A stretch of DNA of 39,826 nucleotides from Bacteroidota bacterium (GCA_029558715.1 JAKQEA010000021.1:1-39826); one strand, 5' to 3'. Positions 24,667 through 34,164 are shown, counted from the first letter of the stretch. Numbers and translations: made by a program. Notes: generated by a model not told the origin, from the letters alone.

Positions 24667-26907
24667 TCATTTTTCGGCTGTAACCATTTTCTCCAGGGGA
24701 ATAAAAATAAACTCACTAAAAGCATCTACCTGCCCAAAATCTGCCATAGCCGGAGATATTTTTAATGTGGCGGTTTCATTTAAACTGGCTGTTTGTAACA
24801 CTTTGAAAATATCCGACAGGGTTACAATTCCGTTTGATCCGGCTCCCTTTGCCCGTAGTACCTGTAACAGCAGGTTTGCAAAAGGAGAATGACGGCCTGC
24901 TTTACCATCAAAGGCCGGTTCGCTACCTACAGATGATAAGAATTTCCGTGTACGTAACGGTAACTTATCTTTTAAAAACTGCAGCACATTCCTGTTTGAG
25001 ATATTGCCAAATTCCCCTTCTCTTTTTTCCTTGTCAAAAACTTTTTGATCAAATACTCCCCCATGACAAACATCGAGCAATACCAGGATCTGCCGTGCAG
25101 GAATATTGTTCAGCATTTTCTGCAGTTTCAGATAAGGGATATAGGTATTGCGTACAGGATCGTCTTCAACAGACCGGGAATCAGTGCATACAATAAATCC
25201 GTCATCAAGCAATTCGTCATCTACATCTCCATGTCCTGCAAAATAAACCACGAACTGATCATTGGGTTTTGCAATACGATAATACTCCCTGATAGCTTTA
25301 TATATAGTATCCATTGGCCTGTCTTCCAATAGCTGTACTTCAAACCCATAGGAATTGGACAACTCATCTGCTACAGCCTTTGCATCTTTTACAGGATTAC
25401 TTAACCTTTTCCAGCCCTTTCCCTTATAATTGTCAGTACCCACCACTAAAGCATATCGCTTTCCGGCCAGGCCACTTACTTGCTGTTGTATTTCTTTTGC
25501 CCTCACCTTCAACCCCCTTGTCTGCTCATTATCGTCACCAAATATTTCCTTGTATTGCTGGAGGAACTGCTTTTCGAAGAAAATATCAAAATAGTCGTAT
25601 TCATTTACCCTGCAGGCTGTTTCCTTGCTTTTAAGATTAAAAACAATCTCCTGTGACTTATGTCCCCCATTAAATAAATCATAGATGTTTAATTTATCTT
25701 CCAGAGAGGTTATATAATAGTTGATAGGGCCTTTCTCAATTTTCTGACCATTGCAATGAGTATTATCCAGGCCAAATCCATTGGGCACAATGATCACCCT
25801 GTTTTTATTAAGTATCCCGGCTACGGTTGGTGAATTTTGCATCAGCGTTTTAATAAACTCTGTTTTAAATTTCTCTGTAGGCCCTGCTTCTGTAATAAAC
25901 AACTGATTAACAGAAGGTATTACCTGGATGTGCTCCTGCAGTACTTTTAAGGAAATCAATCTTTCATTAACTTCTTCTTTAAACCGGTTAGTGTAGGAAA
26001 CAAAGTCCCTGGTATATTCTTTATCATCATAAGGAAAGAAATGAGTAGCATAATTCAGTGAGTCAAAAGATACTGGGTTACTGAAACCACTGAAATTAAA
26101 CACAAAAAAATCATTAGCAGCTGCTTTTGATGCAATATCCTTCAACGCATTTAAAATAGCTTCTTTTGTAGCATTCCTTCCTATTAATAAGTACTCGTTA
26201 TAATTTATGACAGAATCCTGCATTGCAAATGCCTTCTGGAAATTTTTTTTAAAAAAAGTATTATACGTTATCGCATCAGATTCACAATTAGAAAAAGGTT
26301 TTAGTGCATCTCCCTGGTACCTGTTTATGCCGATAGAAACCACCCATGCTGCGCCTGTTGAATACTTGTTCCTGTCTGAAATAGTGTAAACCTCTTCCAG
26401 CCGCAACAGGCGGCCCAGGGTCGGTACATCCTTTCCTTGTTCCTTAAATTTTTGCGCATAATTGTAGACAAACTTATCCGTCAGCTTCATCGATGAATCA
26501 TAGGCCAATACCCGTAGCATATTTGCGCCAAGATTAAAGACTTTATCTGTTAGCCGAAACTTGTTATCCAACTGCCAGGCACTGTCAACCTTTTCTTTGC
26601 TCCCGAAAATCAGGCGATAAGCTTTTACTCCGCCTTTTGTAGAATCCATCAATCCTTTTAAATTAATAATAGTATCGCCTCTAAAAAAAGAGGCTCTCCA
26701 GCCATCTTTTATATAAGGTCCATTGTAAATGATATATACCTGCGATGGCTTGTACTTTTTCAGACCGGGGGCATACTGAGTATTTTCCAATACATAAGTT
26801 CCACGTATTGCTATTCCCGGATTACCACAAACAGGTACCGGGAAAAAAGCAGCAGCCAGCAGCCACATACTGAAACAAGGTGACACATTTTTAATACTCA
26901 TTCCCAT
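24667..26907 (-). CDS. Secreted caspase-family protein with degenerate plus intact caspase-like domains
   Basis: A signal peptide (about 1-28, hydrophobic core LLAAAFFPVPV) directs export. The C-terminal caspase (C14) domain (about 484-740) has catalytic His559 in YFAGHGD and Cys614 in DVCHGG. A second caspase-like domain lies upstream (about 187-375): it opens with WVVSIGINRY and CESDA like the active one, but has Phe275 in FNFSGFS where His is expected and FITEAG where the Cys motif should be. It is therefore a pseudo-enzyme domain. The first 150 residues are beta-rich and unassigned. The gene converges on the kinase operon (27-nt gap) and diverges from the second caspase gene. Confidence 0.9.
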   Translation of the reverse strand: MGMSIKNVSPCFSMWLLAAAFFPVPVCGNPGIAIRGTYVLENTQYAPGLKKYKPSQVYIIYNGPYIKDGWRASFFRGDTIINLKGLMDSTKGGVKAYRLIFGSKEKVDSAWQLDNKFRLTDKVFNLGANMLRVLAYDSSMKLTDKFVYNYAQKFKEQGKDVPTLGRLLRLEEVYTISDRNKYSTGAAWVVSIGINRYQGDALKPFSNCESDAITYNTFFKKNFQKAFAMQDSVINYNEYLLIGRNATKEAILNALKDIASKAAANDFFVFNFSGFSNPVSFDSLNYATHFFPYDDKEYTRDFVSYTNRFKEEVNERLISLKVLQEHIQVIPSVNQLFITEAGPTEKFKTEFIKTLMQNSPTVAGILNKNRVIIVPNGFGLDNTHCNGQKIEKGPINYYITSLEDKLNIYDLFNGGHKSQEIVFNLKSKETACRVNEYDYFDIFFEKQFLQQYKEIFGDDNEQTRGLKVRAKEIQQQVSGLAGKRYALVVGTDNYKGKGWKRLSNPVKDAKAVADELSNSYGFEVQLLEDRPMDTIYKAIREYYRIAKPNDQFVVYFAGHGDVDDELLDDGFIVCTDSRSVEDDPVRNTYIPYLKLQKMLNNIPARQILVLLDVCHGGVFDQKVFDKEKREGEFGNISNRNVLQFLKDKLPLRTRKFLSSVGSEPAFDGKAGRHSPFANLLLQVLRAKGAGSNGIVTLSDIFKVLQTASLNETATLKISPAMADFGQVDAFSEFIFIPLEKMVTAEK

Positions 26908-27111
26908 AACCCTAATTTTTGAAAAGTTATTACTATATATTCATATAAAGCATACCCTGGAAAAGGTAATTTTATTGGCTTTCAATCAGAAATTCTTAAA
27001 ATACCCTGCAGATGGTATCACAAGAACAAAAAGTATATTTAATATTATACAGTCTATTATTTGGAATAACAAACCCATAGGCCGAATTTTAATAATAACA
27101 AAGCACCCACC
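26908..27111. other. Divergent promoter region between two caspase genes
   Basis: This 204-bp AT-rich stretch separates the two oppositely oriented caspase-family genes and must hold both promoters. I could not identify boxes with the usual TTTG / TAnnTTTG spacing on either strand, and there is no clear palindrome. Shared regulation is possible from the layout alone. Confidence 0.4.
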
Positions 27112-29355
27112 ATGAGAAAGCTCCTCATTACTATTTTTCCTTTTTTTATTGCATTACTCAGTACCGCACAGGAGAAAAGAGCACTTATCATCGGTATAGA
27201 CAAATACCTGCCCCCTCCCAACGCTAAAATTGAAGGTACGGCCAGGTCAGCGTTCAAAAATCTCCAGGGCTGTGTGAATGATGGCAGGGCTATGCATTCT
27301 GTTATTGTATCCAAATTTCAGTTTGATACTAAAAATATCGATACCCTGTTCAATGAAGCTGCAAACAGGAACGGGATATTGAAAGCAATGAATGACTTAT
27401 TGAAGAAAAGTAATGCTAATGATATTGCCTTTATTTTCTATGCCGGACATGGTAGCCAGGTTCCAAACAGCCTTGCAAAAGAAGAAGACAAAAAAGATGA
27501 ATCCATGGTACCCAGTGATACCTGGAAACCAGGTGTAGAGGACATTCGGGATAAAGAATTGGCAAAGATCTATAACGATTTCCTGGATAAAGGGATTAAA
27601 TTGACAGTGATTATGGATTGCTGCCATAGTGGATCTCTTTCCCGTGGCCCGAATGACCCTGGATTGTTTCGTTTTATCGACGATGCTAATTACGATGCAA
27701 AGGATGCCTCCCAGCCAACACCGCCTGAAACCCGGCCTGAAGGTAATTTCCTGATACTCTCTGCAGCCCAGGATAATGAGCTTGCCCAGGAACAAAGGGA
27801 TGAGCATAATATACCGCATGGCGCTTTTACAATTGCACTGATGCAGGCGCTGGAACAGCAATCGGTAAATGCATCTGCCACTAATTTATTTACAAGTATC
27901 AGGGCTATACTGAAAAGTAATGGCAAAAAACAAGAGCCTGTATTGGGAGGAAAATCAGAAAGGCAACAGCAAACATTATTCGGTATTACAAAAGGAACAT
28001 TGCCTGATAAGTCACTGATCGCTATCTCCGGTTTTGAAAATGACAGAGTACTGCTGCAGGGTGGTTTTGCCTTAGGACTGAATAAAGAAAATGAGTTGGT
28101 AAAATTTAAGGGCACTGATACATTAGTTAAATTGGAGATCGATTCCATTTATGGGGTTAATAAGTGCCGTGCCAGGTTAGTAAAGGGAGACATCAAAAAC
28201 CTGAAAGCAGGTGAACTGCTTGAAGTGACCAACTGGGTTTCTTCTTCCGCTCCCCTGCTCAAAGTTTATATACCAGCAGGCAAGCTGAGTTATAATGATG
28301 TAACAAAAATGGCAAGCATCAGTAAGGAACTCAGGCAATCAAAAAAAATCAAATGGGTGAACGAACTGGAAAAAACAGACCCCTACACCAGTATATATTT
28401 TGATGGCGAAAAATACAGGGCTAATATAGATGGTAAAGAAGTGCCTGTTCCCTCCTCTATTTCTGCATCCTCATTACTTCAGTTAGGCAAGCCTGATTCG
28501 TCTTTTTATTTTGAATTACCTGTCTCCAATGAACTTGCTGCAGCCGTAGCAGAAAGATTGCAGTCTGTGAAAAATAAGAGTATTGTTATTGTTAGCAATA
28601 TAGCTGATGCCCATTATGCTCTATATGGAACAATAGATGAAAAAGGTAACCCGGCATATGGGCTACGCCGTGCCCAAACATCTGCCAGGGATAGCCTGGA
28701 ATCGATGCCTGTACAAACAAAGAGTTTTCCACTTGATAATAATAGTCCTGAAACGGCAACAGCAGTATCCGATAGTTTGTATGAATATGCCATGCGGCTT
28801 TCAAAAATTAGAGGGTGGGTACAATTAAAGGGACCGAAAGAAGGAGAAACCAATTTCCCTTTCCATCTAGAAATGAGAAGTAAAGAAACCGGGCAGCTGG
28901 TAACTAATAATGAATACAAAGTGGGTGAGCAGATCGCCTTTCACCTGGTAGCTAATGATGGATATACAGGGGCTAACAAAGTAAAAAGGTTTGTCTATGT
29001 ATTTATAATTGATAAGGCCGGAAACATGATACTGGCTTATCCCGAAGCTGATGCCGGAAATGTAGGTAACCAATTCCCGAAATTTGAGAACTTCAATATT
29101 GTAAAAGATGTTTTCCTGTTTGAAGGAACTGTTTCAGAACCTGTAGGAACTGATAATTACTTTCTGCTGGCATCTGATGAACCTATTACCAACTATGCCA
29201 TGGTATTCAACCAGGAAGGAGTGAGAGCTGCGGGAGGAGAAGAAAGTCCGTTGGGTAACCTTTTAAACATGGGCAACGAAGGCGGTACAAGGTCATTGAA
29301 AAAGACCGTCTCCAACTGGAACCTTATAAGATTATCGGTCAAGTCCCGGTATTGA
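27112..29355 (+). CDS. Secreted caspase-family peptidase with C-terminal DUF4384-like domain
   Basis: A signal peptide (LLITIFPFFIALLSTAQ) is followed by a caspase (C14) domain (about 20-310) with the catalytic pair His113 in FYAGHGSQ and Cys171 in MDCCHSGS, plus the DIRDKEL loop typical of bacterial metacaspase-like enzymes. After an unassigned middle, the C-terminus (about 590-725) reads as DUF4384: YKVGEQIAFHLVANDGY, then YVFIIDKAGNMILAYP. At 747 residues it matches caspase plus DUF4384 architectures seen in bacteria. It probably acts in the envelope or extracytoplasmic space. A terminator follows at 29379. Cleavage specificity (Arg/Lys or Asp) cannot be told with confidence. Confidence 0.93.
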   Translation: MRKLLITIFPFFIALLSTAQEKRALIIGIDKYLPPPNAKIEGTARSAFKNLQGCVNDGRAMHSVIVSKFQFDTKNIDTLFNEAANRNGILKAMNDLLKKSNANDIAFIFYAGHGSQVPNSLAKEEDKKDESMVPSDTWKPGVEDIRDKELAKIYNDFLDKGIKLTVIMDCCHSGSLSRGPNDPGLFRFIDDANYDAKDASQPTPPETRPEGNFLILSAAQDNELAQEQRDEHNIPHGAFTIALMQALEQQSVNASATNLFTSIRAILKSNGKKQEPVLGGKSERQQQTLFGITKGTLPDKSLIAISGFENDRVLLQGGFALGLNKENELVKFKGTDTLVKLEIDSIYGVNKCRARLVKGDIKNLKAGELLEVTNWVSSSAPLLKVYIPAGKLSYNDVTKMASISKELRQSKKIKWVNELEKTDPYTSIYFDGEKYRANIDGKEVPVPSSISASSLLQLGKPDSSFYFELPVSNELAAAVAERLQSVKNKSIVIVSNIADAHYALYGTIDEKGNPAYGLRRAQTSARDSLESMPVQTKSFPLDNNSPETATAVSDSLYEYAMRLSKIRGWVQLKGPKEGETNFPFHLEMRSKETGQLVTNNEYKVGEQIAFHLVANDGYTGANKVKRFVYVFIIDKAGNMILAYPEADAGNVGNQFPKFENFNIVKDVFLFEGTVSEPVGTDNYFLLASDEPITNYAMVFNQEGVRAAGGEESPLGNLLNMGNEGGTRSLKKTVSNWNLIRLSVKSRY

Positions 29356-29378
29356 TAAAAAATATCAGGCACTACAAT

Positions 29379-29406
29379 AAAAAGCAGACTCTACAGCCTG
29401 CTTTTT
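29379..29406 (+). terminator. Intrinsic terminator after the caspase-DUF4384 gene
   Basis: The 9-bp stem AAAAAGCAG / CTGCTTTTT with a 10-nt loop runs into T residues, 24 nt after the stop codon. Confidence 0.85.
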
Positions 29407-29422
29407 TAGTTACTTTGACTAT

Positions 29423-30685
29423 ATGAATCCGCAAGTTCCGCTGGCAGAAAGAATACGACCCCGGTCATTAGATGAGCTGATGGGACAAGAGCACCTCGTT
29501 GGCAAAGGAAGCATTCTCCGCACTTCAATAGATAATAATAAGGTTCATTCAATGATCTTCTGGGGGCCTCCGGGCACAGGAAAAACTACTATTGCCAATA
29601 TTATTGCACACACACTAAAGGCGCCATTTTTTCAACTCAGTGCCATCAATGCAGGAGTAAAAGAAGTGAGGGAGATCATCGAACAGGCCAAAACAAAACC
29701 AGGCGCTGTTCTTTTCATTGATGAAATTCACCGGTTTAACAAAGGACAGCAGGATGCATTACTGGGAGCTGTAGAGAAAGGGATTGTAACATTGATCGGT
29801 GCCACTACTGAAAACCCTTCGTTTGAAGTAAACAGCGCCTTACTGAGCCGATGCCAGGTTTATGTTTTAAAACCACTGGATGAAAATGAATTGATAAATC
29901 TTTTGAAAATTGCCATAGGGAAAGATGAAATCCTTTCCAGGAAAAATATTCAATTAAAAGAAACAGCTGCACTGATAAACATTTCAGGAGGCGATGGAAG
30001 AAAATTACTTAACCTGCTGGAGATTGTATGCGACGCTGCCGGTAGGGATGTCATCATTACCGATAACTATGTAATGGAAATAGCGCAAAAAAGAATTGCA
30101 CTATATGATAAAAGTGGTGAACAGCACTATGATATTATCTCTGCTTTTATTAAATCAATCAGGGGCAGTGATCCTAATGCAGCTGTTTATTGGCTGGCCC
30201 GTATGACCGAGGGTGGCGAAGACGTAAAATTCATTGCCCGGCGGCTTGTCATTCTTGCAAGCGAAGATATCGGTAATGCTAATCCCACTGCACTTGTATT
30301 GGCTAATGCAGCTTTTGATGCGGTGAACAAGATCGGTTATCCTGAAGCCAATATCATACTGTCACAATGTGCCATCTATCTTGCATCATCACCAAAAAGT
30401 AATGCGGCTGTGGCTGCTATTGGAGAGGCACTATCAGCTGTTAAACAGTATGGCGATCTGCCAGTGCCATTACAAATACGGAATGCACCTACTAAGTTGA
30501 TGAAAAATATGGGTTATGGGAAGAACTATGAATACTCTCACAGCTACGAGAATAATTTTTCGCCGCAGGAATATTTACCCAAAGAAATAGCAGGAACAAA
30601 ATTTTTTGATCCGGGGAAAAATGCAAGAGAAGAAGAATTGAGAAAATTTCTAAAAAACCTCTGGAAAGACAAATACAACTATTAA
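29423..30685 (+). CDS. rarA: Replication-associated recombination protein A (RarA/MgsA)
   Basis: RarA is a clamp-loader-related AAA+ ATPase that acts at stalled replication forks. The opening PLAERIRPRSLDELMGQEHL is the family signature. Walker A is GPPGTGKTT (about 49-57), Walker B is LFIDEIHRF, and the sensor 1 region reads IGATTENPSFEVN. The C-terminal tetramerisation part includes IRGSDPNAAVYWLARM and SEDIGNANPTAL. Length (420) matches the family. It overlaps the convergent PhyH-family gene by 4 nt and has a terminator just upstream, so it is probably transcribed alone. Confidence 0.97.
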   Translation: MNPQVPLAERIRPRSLDELMGQEHLVGKGSILRTSIDNNKVHSMIFWGPPGTGKTTIANIIAHTLKAPFFQLSAINAGVKEVREIIEQAKTKPGAVLFIDEIHRFNKGQQDALLGAVEKGIVTLIGATTENPSFEVNSALLSRCQVYVLKPLDENELINLLKIAIGKDEILSRKNIQLKETAALINISGGDGRKLLNLLEIVCDAAGRDVIITDNYVMEIAQKRIALYDKSGEQHYDIISAFIKSIRGSDPNAAVYWLARMTEGGEDVKFIARRLVILASEDIGNANPTALVLANAAFDAVNKIGYPEANIILSQCAIYLASSPKSNAAVAAIGEALSAVKQYGDLPVPLQIRNAPTKLMKNMGYGKNYEYSHSYENNFSPQEYLPKEIAGTKFFDPGKNAREEELRKFLKNLWKDKYNY

Positions 30686-31572
30686 TGAACCTTTTTCGGT
30701 TCAAATAATAAGGGGAAGAACTGTCCCTGCATCTTTTCGCCTTTGGGAACCGCCGGAACCCCATCTAACAAAGGTTCATCTGAATCAGATCTTACTCCGT
30801 CTGCAAAAACATTTATGACAAATGCTCTTCTTGGCCTGGCTGAGGTATTAGCTCCTGATCCATGCAGAGTAAGTGAATGATGAAAAATGGCTTCCCCGGC
30901 TTTTACCTCGGCATACTGCGGATGGTCAAATTTCTTTTTCTGATCCTCATTCAAAAAATCTTTTATACCATGTAATTCCCCGGCTATTATTGGTTTGGGC
31001 AATAAGCCCCAATCATGGCTGCCGGGTATATATTGAAGACATCCATTTTCTTTTGTAGCATCATCCAATCCGCACCAACAGGTAAGATGCGCCACTGGTT
31101 TTGTTCTTGTCCAGTAGGAATAATCCTGGTGCCAGGCTACTACTCCTCCCTGTTTGGCCGGCTTCCAGAAAATCTGATCATGCCAGAACCGCACTGGAAC
31201 ATTACCTAATAATTGACTCGCCGGAACAAGAAAACGGGGATTCCATAGTACATCATGCAAACCCCTTGTGATGCGCCAGGCACCTAAGGCGTGAAATAAG
31301 ATGCTGGAAGGATCTGTTGATTCATTAGAATGGAATTCATAAAACAATTTATGACCAGGATGTTTCGGGTCGGCGATATCGCTTAATTCCCTTCTGATAA
31401 CATCGATCTGCTTTTCATCCAGCAGCTTCACACCACTGAGGAAACCATTTTTTTTGAAAAAATCAATTTGTTCATCACTTAACTCATACTGTTTCCATTC
31501 CTCTGCTGATGCAGGCCAGCGAAAAAGATCGCTAACCAGTTCATGTATGCTGCTAAGATCTTTTATTGCCAT
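30682..31572 (-). CDS. Phytanoyl-CoA dioxygenase (PhyH) family Fe(II)/2-oxoglutarate oxygenase
   Basis: The double-stranded beta-helix fold of this family is indicated by the iron ligands His148 and Asp150 in WHQDYSYW and the distal His237 in TLHGSG. Arg249 in RPRRAFVINVF is the expected 2-oxoglutarate anchor. The segment ENGCLQYIPGSHDWG is a hallmark of PhyH-like enzymes. It probably hydroxylates a small molecule. The bacterial family acts on diverse substrates, and nothing here identifies which. No signal peptide is seen. It converges on rarA with a 4-nt overlap and diverges from elaA. Confidence 0.92.
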   Translation of the reverse strand: MAIKDLSSIHELVSDLFRWPASAEEWKQYELSDEQIDFFKKNGFLSGVKLLDEKQIDVIRRELSDIADPKHPGHKLFYEFHSNESTDPSSILFHALGAWRITRGLHDVLWNPRFLVPASQLLGNVPVRFWHDQIFWKPAKQGGVVAWHQDYSYWTRTKPVAHLTCWCGLDDATKENGCLQYIPGSHDWGLLPKPIIAGELHGIKDFLNEDQKKKFDHPQYAEVKAGEAIFHHSLTLHGSGANTSARPRRAFVINVFADGVRSDSDEPLLDGVPAVPKGEKMQGQFFPLLFEPKKVH

Positions 31573-31668
31573 TGAAACAAGTTTGTTTAAAATTACCGAA
31601 ATACGGGTTATACATGAAATATATCCGCTGATGCTATATTTGCTCTCCTAACGAAACTTCCGGCAACA

Positions 31669-32109
31669 ATGAATTGGGTATTAAAAAAATTTGATGCACT
31701 TACTCCGTCGGAGTTGTATGCTATCATTCAACTACGTAATGAAGTATTTGTTGTTGAACAGCACTGTGTTTACCAGGACGCTGACAATAAAGATCGCTGG
31801 GCTTATCATTATATGGGATGGAAGGATAATAAACTGGTTGCTTACACCCGGCTTCTGCCTCCGGGTCTCTCGTATAATGAACCATCAATAGGAAGAGTAG
31901 TTACTTCACCTGCTGCAAGAAAAAGTGGTTTTGGCAGAGAACTAATGAAAAACTCCATCGATACTATATATAGCTTATTTGGCAAACAACCCATCAGGAT
32001 AGGTGCCCAGCTTTATCTTAAAAATTTCTACGCATCACTTGGCTTTCAGCAGACGGGTGATATTTACCTGGAAGATGGTATTGAACATATAGAAATGATA
32101 CTGTCATAG
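31669..32109 (+). CDS. elaA: GNAT family N-acetyltransferase ElaA
   Basis: At 146 residues this matches ElaA, a small GNAT acetyltransferase of unknown physiological substrate. The N-terminal block YAIIQLRNEVFVVEQHCVYQ and the DNKDRWAYH segment are diagnostic. The acetyl-CoA loop region reads IGRVVTSPAARKSGFGREL, and the C-terminal strand GDIYLEDGIEHIEMI completes the fold. It starts about 97 nt from the divergent dioxygenase gene, so the intergenic DNA probably holds both promoters. No partner gene is visible. Confidence 0.93.
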   Translation: MNWVLKKFDALTPSELYAIIQLRNEVFVVEQHCVYQDADNKDRWAYHYMGWKDNKLVAYTRLLPPGLSYNEPSIGRVVTSPAARKSGFGRELMKNSIDTIYSLFGKQPIRIGAQLYLKNFYASLGFQQTGDIYLEDGIEHIEMILS

Positions 32110-32253
32110 CACATTTTCGTAGAATCACTAAGTAGAAAAACTTTTACAAGCTCCAGAATTAAAAAAATACGGTTGTAAATACCTATCATATTTCTTTCTT
32201 TATCTACTTTAGTTTCGAAATCCAATAGTAGAAAAACCAGAAATCTGATACCA

Positions 32254-33207
32254 ATGAGAACAAGTTTACTCACTGTACGGCTGTCCGTACTAATTTGCTT
32301 ATTCACTTTCATTTCTTTACAATCACATTCACAGTCTATCACCAGCCGCAACGGAAAAGTTGAGATAGGTCTTGGTTTAGGCCCAATGTTTTTCCTTGGC
32401 GACCTGGGAGGCAGTGCCGGTGTGGGAAAAACCTTTGTAAAGGATCTTGACTTTCCGCTGACCAAGCTTAACAAAGGCTTGTACTTTAACTATTACCCTG
32501 CTGAATGGATAGGTTTTCGTGTAGCCGGTAACCTGGGTTATGTGGAAGGAGATGATGCTGAAGCACCGGCAAAAGGTGGTGCTGAAATGGACAGAAGAGA
32601 AAGAAACCTGAACTTCCGTTCCAAAATCAAAGAAGCTTATGCAGCCCTGGAGTTGTACCCCACTTACTTCATGGAAAAATATGATGGATTGGAAGGTAAA
32701 TTCCGTCCTTATGTACTCGGCGGCATAGGTATGTATAATTTTAATCCTGAAACTAAAGATGTGGATGGCAGTTGGGTAAAAACAGCTCCCCTCAGGTTAG
32801 AAGGCCAGGGGTTTGCAGAATATCCTGACAGCAAGCCATATAAACTAACACAGATGAATGCCCTGGTAGGTGTTGGGTTTAAATACTACATAAAAGAGAA
32901 TTCCTATATCGGTTTTGAGATCCTGCACAGGAAGTTATTTACCGATTATGTAGACGATGTTAGTAATAACTATTACATCGATCCAATTTACTTTGATCAG
33001 TATTTAGCACCGGCAGACGCTGTAAAAGCAAGAAGATTATATTATCGTGGCACATATTCTTTCCCGGCTACTCGTCCTTACGAAGAGTTTGCAGAAAGAG
33101 GTGATCCTACAGAAAATGATGCCTTCTTTTCCAGCATTATTCGTTTTGGCTGGCGCCTCGGCGGTAACAGTGCCACCCGACATCTTAAGTGTCCTGTTTT
33201 CTATTAA
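32254..33207 (+). CDS. Outer-membrane beta-barrel family protein (DUF6089-like)
   Basis: A signal peptide (LSVLICLFTFISLQSHSQ) is followed by a sequence of alternating hydrophobic strands with Gly and aromatic residues, e.g. VEIGLGLGPMFFLGDLGG, FNYYPAEWIGFRVAGNLGY, YVLGGIGMYNF and GVGFKYYI. This is the pattern of a small 8- to 10-strand outer-membrane barrel, and the opening fits DUF6089. The last residues (SIIRFGWRLGGN, then a short tail) do not end in the usual terminal aromatic, which is a slight oddity. The next gene starts 38 nt later and is probably in the same operon. Substrate or partner unknown. Confidence 0.85.
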   Translation: MRTSLLTVRLSVLICLFTFISLQSHSQSITSRNGKVEIGLGLGPMFFLGDLGGSAGVGKTFVKDLDFPLTKLNKGLYFNYYPAEWIGFRVAGNLGYVEGDDAEAPAKGGAEMDRRERNLNFRSKIKEAYAALELYPTYFMEKYDGLEGKFRPYVLGGIGMYNFNPETKDVDGSWVKTAPLRLEGQGFAEYPDSKPYKLTQMNALVGVGFKYYIKENSYIGFEILHRKLFTDYVDDVSNNYYIDPIYFDQYLAPADAVKARRLYYRGTYSFPATRPYEEFAERGDPTENDAFFSSIIRFGWRLGGNSATRHLKCPVFY

Positions 33208-33244
33208 AGGACTAAAAACCACCCTGTAAACACCGAACCCTTAT

Positions 33245-33667
33245 ATGAAAACAAACTTTACACTTAAATCATTTATTGCAGTAAGTTTTCTTCCCGGATT
33301 GCTGATAGCTGTTCAACCAGTACTGGCATCAGGAAAACCTGTGAAAGAATACGCCACGTCCAACGAAGATCCGGAAGAAGAGAAGGCAGCAAAGACAGCG
33401 AAAGCAACTACATTCTCTTCCCGTAACAACAGCTCTGTAAAGATTTACCCTGATATTATAAAGAGAGAAATGCATGTAGTGGCAAAAGATAACGGGGGAA
33501 AGGAAGCAGATTTTTTTGTTTTTGACCTGCAGGGAACATTAGTACAGAATTACAAACTAAAAGCAAAAGACCATTACCGGATCACGGGACTTAGTAAAGG
33601 TACCTATGTATACAGGGTGTTTTGCGGCGATGAAGAAACCGTTTCTGGTAAATTTGAAATACGTTAA
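33245..33667 (+). CDS. Small exported protein with T9SS sorting-domain-like C-terminus
   Basis: The 140-residue protein has a signal peptide (about 1-29, SFLPGLLIAVQPVLASG), a short charged disordered segment (about 35-60), and then a domain resembling the C-terminal sorting domain of type IX secretion. It runs SVKIYPDIIKREMHVV, FFVFDLQGTLVQNYKL, GLSKGTYVYRV and SGKFEIR. Normally this domain is the tail of a larger cargo protein; here nothing else is attached. It may be a stand-alone adaptor, a decoy or an outer-membrane-associated small protein. It follows the barrel gene by 38 nt. Confidence 0.75.
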   Translation: MKTNFTLKSFIAVSFLPGLLIAVQPVLASGKPVKEYATSNEDPEEEKAAKTAKATTFSSRNNSSVKIYPDIIKREMHVVAKDNGGKEADFFVFDLQGTLVQNYKLKAKDHYRITGLSKGTYVYRVFCGDEETVSGKFEIR

Positions 33668-34164
33668 GTTATTATAAACGCAGTCCCGGTAAGTGGCAGG
33701 GAGCTTAATAAAATCTGATACCTGGTTGATAAAACCTAATCCGTTCTCTATTGGTACTCTCATTTGTACTCAATTTTATTAATCACTCTCTGCACTGCTT
33801 ACGGGCATCTAAACTCTGAGCTCTTTTAATTGTCATAACTAAGAAAACCCGTACGGGCAGGGAAATTGTTAAAATCCAGTATCCGGGAGAAAAACTAAAA
33901 AACCCTACTGTAAATTTTCTCAATCACTTCCTGCCTATACCTACGGGTTGTACCCCCTCTCCCTCCTTTTTTTCTGCTTAACTCTTCCTGATAATAAAGT
34001 ACTGTTACTAACAGGTTTATAAAAAAAACTGTTATGCTGGTCTGTTTTTCAAAAACTATCTTATATTAGTTTTACCTTAAGCAGGAGGGAGACCTGAACC
34101 CAAAAACCAGGGGCGAATGCCGAAAAGCCAAACGAGTAGGCCCATCAACCAAAATCAACCAATC
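33668..34164. other. Gene-less region upstream of the Yip1 gene
   Basis: No credible gene lies in these 497 bp. The palindrome CCCGTACGGG is at 33848-33857. A motif TACCTACGGGTTGTACCCCC at 33938-33957 closely resembles one at 39757-39777. The last 80 bases before the Yip1 ATG are GC-richer and can form short helices, e.g. CCTG/CAGG and GGC GAAT GCC around 34095-34130, which suggests a structured leader. I could not match this to a known riboswitch class. Confidence 0.5.

Noticed and set aside
34117-34164. Upstream ATG for the Yip1 protein.
   Set aside because: The added residues are low-complexity and the family opening MNLIERA starts at 34165.
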